From Diprion similis (lineage: Eukaryota; Arthropoda; Insecta; Hymenoptera; Diprionidae), in assembly GCF_021155765.1 (NCBI RefSeq), contig NC_060115.1, forward strand, positions 2,232,001-2,296,000: a stretch of 64,000 bases of DNA. The letters are read 5' to 3'. Positions 11,101 to 21,420 of the stretch are shown piece after piece. Under the pieces are notes generated by a model, which saw nothing but the letters and a program-made list of their open reading frames with translations, was not told where the DNA came from and did not search any database. The first letter of the stretch is position 1. Every line of letters starts with the position of its first letter. A program made the position numbers and the translations under genes.

Positions 11101-14100
11101 AATAAATATTTTTAACGAATAGTCGCGTAGCTGCCGTTGCACTCGGGCAAACGTATATGGCATCAGGTACCTGCAAACTGCACCTATTAATTAAAGAGGA
11201 TGACGGTATATCCACGCCGCTCACTTAATGCAAATGAATTATAATAACAATTTGTTGGTGAATTGATGGCAAAACAAACGCCAACGCCGCGTATAATCCA
11301 TAAGTGTTTTCTCTCGCATGCGTGCAGCGATGCGGTCCGTTTATACCTGGCGTACCTACGCACACCTACCTGTGTGTGAAAATAAATTTTCGAATTAATT
11401 TCAGTATAACGTAATTTGTTGCGCATACAAGGATTCGGTCGTTTCGCTGCGCGTGCAGTCCAGAATCCGCGATTCCATGGAGAACACGAAAACCAATGAA
11501 TACCTCCAAATCTCCGAAGACATCGAATAATTTTGACGACGTCGGTTTTAGTGCGTTAGTCGTTGCGTAATTTTCACGTGTGACAGCATATGTGGACCAT
11601 AATTCTGTCAACGTTACGGGCGATTAAGCTCATACATGCTACGTACCCGGACGTAATTACGTCTTGGGTCCAGACCATTGACTGGAATAAATATAAATTA
11701 CGAAACGTTCCCTAACTCTGTTGCCTATAATTATTTAACAAGTACTGTATATACGCACGATTGAGACCATTCGACGAACGGTTTCAATGACTCGCCCCGA
11801 TTCCAACCGATATCGTGAAAATAATCGGTGCATATGCAGAGTGCCTGGACTTCAGGACTCGAGAGAATTAATTGTTGTCTCAGGCGGAAAGGAGCCGCTG
11901 GCTGAATCGTGACCGAGTCGCGGATCGTGACTAGTTCCTTTAACGGCGGGGAAGCCCCGACCCGCCCATTCCTATTATACGTGTAATCTATTGCGTCTAC
12001 GGTGCACCCATGCCGCAGGATCCAGCACGGCACGCAGACAAGTTAGCCGTGCAGAGCCGTGATTTAGGTACGCAAGAGAGCACGACACGCTTTTGTGCGG
12101 ATCGTCGCGACGGAGGAACGGAATTAACGACGGGGTGACGGTTCGGATCTCGGTCACCCGGAACAACGAACTCTAGAAAAGTCATCTGCGCGTTACACGT
12201 CACGATATTTATGCATGTCCGTGGCGCAAGTTGAGCGAAACGGACGACTTGTGGGATCTTGGTGACATTTGTCAGGGATTGGAGATTGTTCCCAGGTGCG
12301 CGTGCGTGAGGCTTCCGTTGTTTGTTTGAAAACGGCTTTTCTACCATCGAGTGGATCGCGGTTTCGGGATCTGAAGAAGCAAGGTGCTCCAAACAACCAA
12401 GAACCAAGGTATTCCAACGAACCAAGAACCAAGAACCAAGGTGTTTCAACAAACCGAAAACCAAGGTGTTCCAACCAACCAAGAACCAAGAACCAAGGTG
12501 TTTCAACAAACCGAAAACCAAGAACCAAGGTGTTCAAACCAACCATGATTCAAGAACCAAGAACCAAGAACCAAGATGCGGTTTTAGTGAGAGATGATCA
12601 TGGAGGAAAAAAGCCTAACCAGCGAAGATGAGCACTTTCGAAATTGCGGAAACCGGTGAAATCTTCCTTGGTAACTTTGCACAAGAGTGTCCAACAACAG
12701 CCAAACTTTGGAAGGCGAATCTCGTCTCGGACGGCGGAGCGTCACGGTCTATTATACAGTAACCGCAGGTTCCACTGCAGCGCAATTTCTGAAATGCTGG
12801 CCATCAAACTGCGATCACACATATAATAGGCATCGAGGTGGACTTACCAAAACTCGACACGAGCCGTGAGTCGCTGCAGGACGTGAAACTCCTGCCGGGG
12901 GAGGAGCGCCACTTCCGGTGAGTCAACCCCAGTGCAGCCCCTGCAGGATCGATATGGCTTTTCATTTTATAACCGGCTTGCACGTGTCTCACACGCTGCC
13001 GAGTCATACATTTTGTTAGAGGGGAGAGCAGGAAGAGTAAGGAAAGCGAAACGGCGTCGATATAGATCTCTGTGATTTACATCGAGCAAGAAATAATCCG
13101 TAAAATTTGTCATCGAAGTAATGTTTATACGCTGCAGGGACTCTCGAAGCCGAACAAAGGGTCATTGCCGACTGCATGTATGGGTGGACGACCTGCCTAC
13201 ATAATTCTTGTTTCCGTCGCGAGATATGGAGACCGGATATCTCTCAGTTGGTATAATATAATTTAATAATTAAGCGCTTAGCCCTCAACGTCGACGTCCG
13301 GCATTCACCGAGACGCGACGAAGCCTTTACACGGGAGCTTGCTTATCACTCCGCGTTCCGATCATCCTCGAGGAATAAATCTTGTGACTTTTAGCAGTTA
13401 TTCGAGAGTTTTATCAACCTCGAGTTAAACGGACCGAATCCTATCCGCAAACGATCAACGCGGCAGAGAATGCCAGACAATTTTCCACTTGGTGGAGAAA
13501 TAGTTACAGTTATCTGTAAAGGAAAAAAAAAAAAAAAAAAAATTCACCCCTTCTGTAATAACTAGAAACGAAGAAACCACTCAAGCGTTAAACTAATATT
13601 TGCCATTTGCTGAAAGCGAACCTGATGCAATTCCAATTATTATCAGCGTCCCGCAGTTATACAGAACCGGAGGATTCTCGGAAAGATTTGGACATCGGCA
13701 AAAGGTTGACGGAACAATTACCTACGGAACCCGCGTGTATGATGTTTTATGTGCAGGTATACGCATGTGTGTATTCATGTGTGTACATTCGTATGCCGCG
13801 GTGCGTGTACATTGAATCCATATTTGGAAACTGGGGTGAGGACGAAAGGCGGTCATGTGTGTACTTGCACGTTATTGTATGTATATTGTATACACGTAAG
13901 CATCGCCAGCTATATACACACGTACGGACGTATTTACATACATGGCGTACACGTATTTAACCGGCAGCCAGCTTCTGACCCCGAGAAAACCAGACCAGAT
14001 ACAAACACGAGCCTTTTCGCGGGTCCAGAAGCCGGTCGGCCTCGATCTGATAAATATCGTGTGTAACGTATCAAGGCGAGGATCGGGATTACGCGATCCG

Positions 14101-17100
14101 ATCCTCAAGCGCCATCCACCGATCCTCGATATTTGCAATTCCGAAGATCGAAACGCGCCGGGTCTCCGAGGCGGGATGGTCGTCGATTGAACACAGGAAC
14201 CAAACTTCTTCTGGATTCAGAAGTTGGTGAAAAAATTCGTCATCACGGTAGAAATGATTTTTAATGTACAGAAATTTATTCGTCCTATATATTCCTCTTC
14301 GTATTTCATGTGTATAGAAAAGAAATGATTTAATAGAACCAAGAGTGGAATGAAATTATTTAAACCATAGATTTATTTCATTTCAATACTTTTCCCCAAC
14401 GAAATTTTACCCCGCGAATTATCACTTGGATAGTTTTCTTTCCTACTCAGATGTTGAATGTAAATGATTCCTATCTTCCCGATGGTCAAAGTGGGGTAGC
14501 AAATGAGAGTATAAAGCAGCTGACGTAAGATGGCATGAATTTGAATGGATGTAATACGAGGTTGAAAGCATCGCCGAAGGAGTCTTTCCCACAGGATTTT
14601 CTGTATCATTATACATACACCGATGAAACGTGCGAGAGAAACTCCGGTGCGTGATAATATAAAAGTTTCTCGCGATATGAAAGGCTGTTCACACACCCAT
14701 ATCCAAGCCCATATGCATGGACTCACGTTGTAAACAGCGATCGAGCCACCCCTTACATTGTCTACGGTCACGCGTGCATATTTCTACGTTGAGTCTTATA
14801 CGGTTGCGTAAAAGACTCAGGCAGGACTCCGGCATTATGCGCGAACACCGGTTGTGACATAACACAATATCCTATATGCCTACATATAGTCCACACTAGA
14901 ATCTAGAAGCTACATAATGACCACGTGATGCGATGTGGAATAAAAAGCAGTGAAAATAGACCAAACATCTATCGCACTACTCACTCACACATACTTATCA
15001 TACACATGCTATTATACTACATATTCAGACACGAAGTGTCTAGCCGCGATTATCGCACACCCTTCACTGTACCAACAGACGTGACCGTATCTCTGAGAAA
15101 CCGATACTCGTGATACCGAAAGTCGTTTAGAGTACAGTTCCTCTGACGCTTCTACAAATGAAAAGGAAAAGTTCAGGGTAAAGTTTTTCTGGTGTTTGTT
15201 TTTTTTTTTTTTTTTTTTTTTTTTTTTGATCAGGCGACCAGGAAGTTCTCTTCTTTTCTTATCGAACCCTGACAAGTATGTAAGTATCTACCCTGGGTAT
15301 CGTATGAGGTAACAGAATACACCTAGATCGCGTATAGATCGCGGAAATCGGTCAGGGGTCGAGGACCCCGTGTCTAGTTACAAATCCTATAATTTGATGA
15401 ACGAGGTCGTTTCACCCTCCGGAACTAGACGCTGACCTCGTCAACGCTGCGGGGCTTTGCATGTACCTAAAGCTATCGATGCTCGCGTCCAACGAGGGTG
15501 GGAAGTTTGGGGATGAAAACTCCGCGTGCAGGATCGTGCCGATGGCTCGATGGAGCGAAAGCTTGAAGAGGAAAATTTTTCATTGTTCACTTATGGATGG
15601 TCGAGGAATGACACGGTTTTCACGTCGTTACAAGTAGTTGCATGGATCTTCTTGGATTGATCCAATGATTTTCACATGGTTATATCGGTTACAGCTTTAG
15701 TTACGACAAGAAGTATCGACGACGAGTGAAACCGATTACTTTATACACTTTATTGTTAATGATATATTTACTGTGTCGGGCGGTTAACGAGGCGTGAAAT
15801 TCTCGTCGTCGTCGTCGTCGTCGTCATTCGTTTACTTTTACACTTTTTTACTCCGACTTTTCTCTGTCTCTCATTCTCCACACTGCCTAGCTGTGACATC
15901 ATCGTGCAGTTCGGAGACGGTCCGACGTACAATGTGTTTTAAGCACGTACTCGCTCCTCCTCGATCCTCGCAATCAACGCATTACGCATGATTTACCAAC
16001 TCTTATAACGTGCTGGCTTGGCAAGCCCACGTTCATCAATGCGGCCGAGAAACCCGACACGTGATAGACTGAATCCAAACAATTCGCAAATCGTAGATCA
16101 GAGCTTGTCGCGCTGAAGGGACATAAATTCATCCATCATCGCTTAACCGATCAAATAAATCGGCGATAAATCGATGCTTAACGTTTGCCTAATCCAAAAT
16201 ATGCCGGCTTCGTGATATCCAAAACGTTTTCCAAAGGCTACTGGAAGCCTGAGGACAATGTCGAGGATGTTATTCCCTCTAAGTAGGTCTGAAAGATCTA
16301 TTATCGATCGGCCAATGACGTGTGTCGGATATCAAACAATAATAGGTATCTCAGACTCTCTTGTCACGTTGAATAACACACACTCTGATCAAGTCATCAA
16401 TGAAACGTTCGTTACGATTCAGTCTTTGTATACCTACTTGAATATATTTCTCAGTCTCGTTTATCGCGTCAAGATTCTTCAGACAATCAAACCTGCAAAA
16501 AGTCTTCTTCACAGTCTACAGCAAAGTTCAGCTGCCTAGCTTTTTTCCTCAGTTTCAAGCCTTTCATCATCTGCCACTCAATGAAAGTATGAATTTTCTC
16601 ATAAACACCTCGAACACGTACTCTATAATCAAGAACTTGACTCGTAATTTAAGAAACTTGGATACTAAGCGTCTACTTTATCGAAACTTCTGATAACCAC
16701 TATGCCTTAAGAACTTTGGAAGTCGTGATTCAGCGTAGAGCCTGCACGATACGAACAGCTGCCAAAAGCTCCTCTGGAAGAAAGTTTACCGTCGATACTT
16801 CCCAACCTAGTGGATCCACTGTCTAATTTCCTGACGTTTCGAACCGCCATTTCTTTCCTTCAACGTCTCCTCTATCCTGAAATCTCCAATTTCTGTGACA
16901 AAAAATCTACTCACTGATCGTCTTGTTTATCCAATCGGCGAGATCCTCCTGCAGCGGGATCAGCTGCCGACCCTGAACGTAGTGAAGGCGCTCGTGATAA
17001 ATGTCGGCAAATTCCTCCTCTTCGGCCGACGGTCTCGGCACGTCGGCCCGGTTGAAGATGGTGGTCGAGGTCGGACCCCAGCTGCTGCGGTACCTCGTGT

Positions 17101-17134
17101 GTTGAGAGGAGGGGAAACGGTTTGCACACGACAT
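7202..17134 (-). CDS. pigs: GAS2-like protein (pickled eggs type): CH and GAR domains, 7 exons
   Basis: Predicted actin-microtubule crosslinker of the GAS2 family. Minus-strand exons in order: 17134-16915, 10760-10636, 9874-9733, 9561-9315, 7986-7728, 7634-7509, 7411-7202; all phases match, about 442 aa. Residues 1-55 are an unconserved N-terminus from ATG 17134. The CH domain (about 55-195) reads [16 protein letters not shown], then [29 protein letters not shown] and [16 protein letters not shown] Ser/Pro/Glu-rich linker follows. The GAR domain (about 326-402) contains [25 protein letters not shown] and [21 protein letters not shown]. The protein ends [13 protein letters not shown]. The intron after 9315 needs a GC donor (AG/GCAAGC). 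A donor-like CAG/GTGAGG at 7325-7324 would skip the last 41 codons and could lead to longer isoforms. The frame stays open upstream of the ATG to a possible acceptor near 17166, so extra 5' exons may exist. Family assignment is secure; the symbol is inferred. Confidence 0.9.
8060..8097. repeat. Poly-T tract in a GAS2-like intron
   Basis: A nearly pure T run of about 30 bases lies in the intron upstream (minus-strand sense) of the exon ending at 7986. On the minus strand it is an A run. It explains the lysine-rich and phenylalanine-rich open frames that cross it. Confidence 0.8.
12361..12575. repeat. Minisatellite of AAGAACCAAGGTGTT-type units
   Basis: The sequence is built from reiterated short words, mainly AACCAAGAACCAAGG followed by TGTTCCAACCA or TGTTTCAACAAACCGA, with variable numbers of the CCAAGAA submotif. 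Open frames on both strands here are repetitive (KTKNQ-like on +, WFLVLG-like on -) and are by-products of the repeat. It lies in the first intron of the GAS2-like gene. Confidence 0.85.
12830..14058 (+). other. Chain of three phase-compatible candidate exons, unknown protein
   Basis: I do not recognise a gene. Three short open stretches are bounded by plausible splice sites on the + strand, inside intron 1 of the minus-strand GAS2-like gene: 12830-12917 (ending [10 protein letters not shown]), 13657-13756 (starting [15 protein letters not shown]) and 13968-14058 (starting [15 protein letters not shown]). Donors are GTGAGT, GTATAC and GTGTGT; acceptors are ATAATAG, CCGCAG and CCGGCAG. The phases chain without a stop over 93 codons. 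The composition is charged and protein-like, but each piece is short enough to be open by chance, and no start or end exon is visible. Treat it as a weak prediction of a nested gene. Confidence 0.22.
15183..15227. repeat. Poly-T tract in GAS2-like intron 1
   Basis: A T run of about 28 bases, 15200-15227, follows TTTGTTTTT. No gene is associated. It is a simple homopolymer like several others in the window. Confidence 0.75.
15803..15825. repeat. (TCG)n trinucleotide microsatellite
   Basis: Seven tandem TCG units in intron 1 of the GAS2-like gene. It gives a serine run in one + frame, which is not a gene. Confidence 0.85.
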
Positions 17135-18026
17135 TTTTCTCCCTCCGATGTCGTCCCCGATCTGTGCAGGTGCTTAGGTCAAGCGACGCACGCCGTCGCG
17201 ACGGATTTCGACCCCGTGGAGTCGCGGTGCTCCCAGCTGGACGTCCTCGGGTGCGAATCTACAAGGAGAGAAGAAAATGGTAAGAAATTTCACTCGAGGT
17301 TTACGGCTTGTTCGATTGATTCCGGAGGCCCATCACGACTCGCGTTTGTACGGTACCTTCTGGCATTTTTTGCATATTTATTTATCACCTTGGCGTAGCC
17401 AAGAAGCGATCACGCAGCGGTAAATGTCTCTTTGGATTCTACTCACGCGTGTGGGTGAATTTGACCCCAACACATCGCAAACTTTGGAATTAGCTGCACG
17501 GTTTTAAAATTTAATCGTTTAGATTTTTCGATAAGGAATAGCAGGTCTCGAATGTTACAGGCTTCGGAAGTAATCGATTTCAATTTACTATTCCTGGACG
17601 ATTGTCGATAAGCTGGGTATAAATCGAAAGCATGGGTTCAGTTAAAATCGCAAAACCATCTGTTCTTTCAAGGATCTTGCGGGCAGAAGTCAATTGCGGA
17701 CTTTGAAGCAGCAGAACTTTCTACGACTAACCATAATATCGAACGACCTGATGAAGCATCGGAGGGTGATCACCAAGGTGATCCGTAAGGGTTCCAAGGA
17801 TCGGGAGACAGTCGCGTGTCTGAAAATGCGTGACAAAACCAGTGGGAATCAGCCTCGAGTATTGCTACTAGCAACAAGCCGATGATTGAACACGATAATC
17901 GAGGCTTTACTCTCTCCTTGTTGTCCAACCATTAATCAAGATTTGCGTTAAGCCGGGCAAATTGCGCTCGCGGTTGCAGAATACTCGCAATACAGATGCA
18001 GATCCGCAGTATAATATATACTGTAG

Positions 18027-18182
18027 ATCAATCTCTGAAGGCATGCATTCGCTAGACGACCGACGACGTCAGGCTCCAGAATCGATCATGGAAGAAAGAC
18101 GTTTGGAGATGAAGCGAGACCCACGCTTGACCTTCGACACCGATCCTCCTTTTCTCGGCTCGCCTTGTTCCTACGTAAAAAC
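18027..18182 (+). other. Candidate internal exon, unknown protein
   Basis: A 52-codon open stretch runs between a TACTGTAG acceptor and an AAAAAC/GTAAGA donor. It reads SISEGMHSLDDRRRQAPES and continues with a charged, Arg/Glu-rich segment ending near FLGSPCSYVK. The composition is coding-like, but a frame this long is not rare by chance. I cannot link it to a family or connect it in phase to the next candidate at 18708-18790. Confidence 0.2.
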
Positions 18183-18707
18183 GTAAGACGCTGTTACAGT
18201 TGCACCTACAAATGGCATTAGGTGCGACGCATGTAGGTATTGAGGTAACGCAATACCCGGCGCGTAAACAAGGGAAAACACGCATAACGACGGGATTGCA
18301 TAGCCATCCGAGAACAACCCACGTGGTCAGCTGCGGCCAGAGCGAAGATAATATGGGCACCACGTTTTTTAAACTGCTGATGAATGATTATGGCTACCGA
18401 AAAAATTACGTATGCGGGCCTTGGGATATAGCTTAGCTCATCCCGTGTGGATGAAAATATTCTTACAATGACTCTCTCAGGTTTTGATTTGATTTACCGA
18501 CACTCGCGTAGGACAGACGAGGAATTGCAATATCGCGGTCGAGGATCCAGCCATTCTGCTGAATCGAATCGATATGTTCACCGATTTTCTATGATTCTAG
18601 AATGAAACCAGCAGCCATGCTTCATTCATTCCACCACACGGTGTCTTCGCGAATACAAATAAGGAACAAAAAAAATACTATCTCGTGATGTAACTTCTTT
18701 CAACAAG

Positions 18708-18790
18708 GTTCGCGACGGCAATTCACCACCGATGAAGACCCGGAAGAGGAAAGAGTGGAACAGTTTCCGGCGAGCCCCAAAGCTGAGTCT
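18708..18790 (+). other. Candidate short exon, acidic peptide
   Basis: An 83-nt stretch lies between TTCAACAAG and GTAAGAATT and encodes SRRQFTTDEDPEEERVEQFP in the open frame. Splice sites and composition are suggestive only. It does not join in phase to the candidate at 18027-18182 through that candidate's best donor. Confidence 0.15.
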
Positions 18791-20799
18791 GTAAGAATTG
18801 AAAAATCAAGCCCCCTCGGCACGGCTTAATTAATTAACCCTGCACCGCGTGACCTGGGGCCCTTGAAGTGGACTGACTGGAGAATCTAAGGCTGTACTTG
18901 TAAGTGTTAGTGTAAACACTCGCCGATGTCTGTTCAGGAAACGCATGCAGGCACCAGGCACATATCGCTGCGTACGTCTGGTTGTTATCCTTGAGACGAG
19001 ATTCGGAGGGCCATATCTGGAGAGTAAACTTACTTCCAAATCAGGAGTTATTACGGTGTCCTTTTCTCATCTCGACTCTTCGTCATGCGAGAAGAGCCCG
19101 CAGCCAACGGCCTTAGACGTCAATCTTACGATCGACGCAAACGCGATCCGAGCTGCGTTTTCCGCAATTCACTCTGTCCTCTGATTTCCGTCGTAAGATT
19201 TTTACTTTTCTTTTTCGTGGATCGTGGTTTCTATGCTGGACTTGGATTTTCAAAAAAAAAAAAAACCCTTCAACGTCTTTGATTTAAGATTCTGATTCTC
19301 ACGATCCTATCTCAATCTCGTGGTATTCGAACTATAACAGAGGAGGTGATAGATGAGCGAGCACGGATTTATTGTGAGGAGGAATTATTGCAGGATTGCC
19401 GTATGAAACGATCGCTGTAATCGTTCGGAAGACACCTGTGTTATATTGAATTTTCCCGGGTGAGCGATTCCGTGATTGCGAAGGAATTATATTGGCGTGA
19501 AGAATCGGAGCGGAACGCGTGCGGCGTGAAATGTTGTTGTTTACATTGAGATGATTTATTTATTAATGAATTCAGCTGCCGCCGATTGGCCATGCGTGAG
19601 TAAATTATGCCTGCAGCATGCGAACAAGGCGAAGACCCACTTAAGGATCAGGGATCATTCAACTCGATCGATCGGAGAAACAGGTAAACCGATAAATACA
19701 GAATGAATAGGCAAGAAATCAAAGAATTCGCGTTGCCGCTTTGAGCGATGGGCAAACGTGCGACGTTCATCCGACGAAGCGTGCCGTTATGTCAGCCACT
19801 GACGATCTTCGTCGCCCACGTGGTGACATTTTCTCCTCTTCAATACACCGAATTCGGAAACCGGTGTAAAAGTGTTAGAGATTATCGTACACACATTATG
19901 TCATTTCTATTAGAATGTGATCTGTGTATTGTGTCGATTATCATACCTACGATGATATTCCGCAGCTCTCGCCCACGCGAAACCACCGCCGATGGGAATT
20001 AACATAAACTGGAAGAGATCCGAATTGGAATCGCGGGATGCGTATGCGGTGGGAATAACAATAAAGCGCAATTCGCGCGATCAGGTCACTCTAGTAATGT
20101 ATTCCGATACGTTGGCGGTGCTACGCCATTAGCGTCACCCACCGCGATGCGACTTAATTCCAGCTCTGACGGAGACCGAAATTAAACAACAAGTGTTCGT
20201 CTTAATTACCTCGCTTATAAAAATTGAAAGATGATGTTACTGAAGATGAAGAAGTCACTGCACAGATCACAGAGTGTGAATTTAATGGCAAATGTAGTTC
20301 GCGCTTAGGTAAATTCGCGTTAGCATTTATATAGATCCTGAAATCGAGTCGAGCAGCTTGATCCGCGAGGAGAATTCGCAATGAGTTGTATAAAGTCCGG
20401 TCGTTCGTAGCTAGACTGCAATCATTGGCTAGCTGTAAATGCTGCGATAAATGAGATCGATTGGTGCCACGCAGCAGCTGGCAATGCGTGGAAGAAACGG
20501 CAGCTAACTCAGGTACGATAGACATAATAATTGTACAACGAGTATATATACGAGAAAATGCGAACGGATGAGGGAATCGATCGCGATAACGTGTGCCATT
20601 TACGTTCTCGATCGGCGATAGATCAACGACGCGGATTTATTGAATCTAAATTACGACGGAGGAAGTGAGACAAAAACAAAAACAAAAACACACACAAACA
20701 CAGTAATTGATACTCGCGCTGATTGATGTCGGCAGGCATAGCGAAATTAATCTTTGGCTTATCGTAGATTCGCTAACGCGTTGGCGAAATAAACGAGCC

Positions 20800-21190
20800 A
20801 TCGATCTGACGCTTGTTTTTCAGGAAAATCCGCGACGCCGGATGATTTTGAAGATGAGAGGAGCCGACGCTGCTCGGCTTCTGTGCGATTCTGCGTGGGC
20901 GTCGCTGCGTCGTAACGACGCGACGCCTCGCGTCGGCTTCCTTTCAGCCTTAGCATCGTGTGGGCTAACTCTCAATGAAAACGAGTATTTTCCTCTTCTC
21001 CACGGGCACGCGCGGCGTACCTTCAATACCTTCCATCAGCGTAGGTATGCAAGTTATACGAACGAGAACGTCGCGGGTGGGCGGCGACGCTGCGAACTCG
21101 AGGAATCCACGAGGCTAGGCGTCGCGACGCGTGACGTCGTGAAATCGCTGCACCTGCAGCAACGCTCTGAAACGGCACGGGGTATATCGC
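20800..21190. other. CpG-rich patch (possible promoter or unmethylated island)
   Basis: The stretch is clearly richer in CG dinucleotides than its flanks, with words such as CGTCGCTGCGTCGTAACGACG. Long open frames exist on both strands because stop codons are depleted by base composition, and I do not accept them as genes. It could be a distal promoter or first exon of a neighbouring gene. Confidence 0.3.
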
Positions 21191-21272
21191 AAGGTACTCG
21201 GAATCGTAAATATCGCATATATACGCCGTTAGCGATTTCTCAAAGTGTTTTACAGTGTTCACATATAGGAAA

Positions 21273-21420
21273 AGGTGGGGCAAAGTAGACCCCTTAAGAA
21301 AATATTGCCTAAAATCAGAATAAAATCTTCAGAGTAATTATGATTTCCGAATAATTCATGTTCAATAAAAAGTTGAGGTGGTTCATTTCACCCACTTTGC
21401 CCCCCCCCCCCCCCCCCCTA
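21273..21420. mobile_element. MITE-like element with GGTGGGGCAAAGTAG inverted ends
   Basis: The left end GGTGGGGCAAAGTAGACCCC and the reverse complement of the right end (GGGGCAAAGTGGGTG) match over about 15 bases, enclosing an AT-rich core of roughly 110 bp. The right end runs into a 19-base poly-C tract (21400-21418) that may have grown by slippage in the terminal repeat. No transposase is present and no clear target-site duplication was found. Confidence 0.45.

Noticed and set aside
12193-12631. Overlapping long open frames on both strands with KTKNQ or WFLVLG repeats
   Set aside because: They are produced by the CCAAGAACCAAGG minisatellite and show no independent coding signal.
16895-17398. 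167-codon + strand open frame over GAS2-like exon 1
   Set aside because: It is the antisense shadow of the CH-domain exon (17134-16915), whose minus-strand reading clearly matches the GAS2 family. The + frame has a non-ATG start by position and no family similarity.
20707-21288. 193-codon + strand open frame
   Set aside because: It lies in CG-rich DNA where stops are depleted and the other strand is also open. It starts without an ATG, has no recognisable domain, and changes composition abruptly outside the CpG patch.
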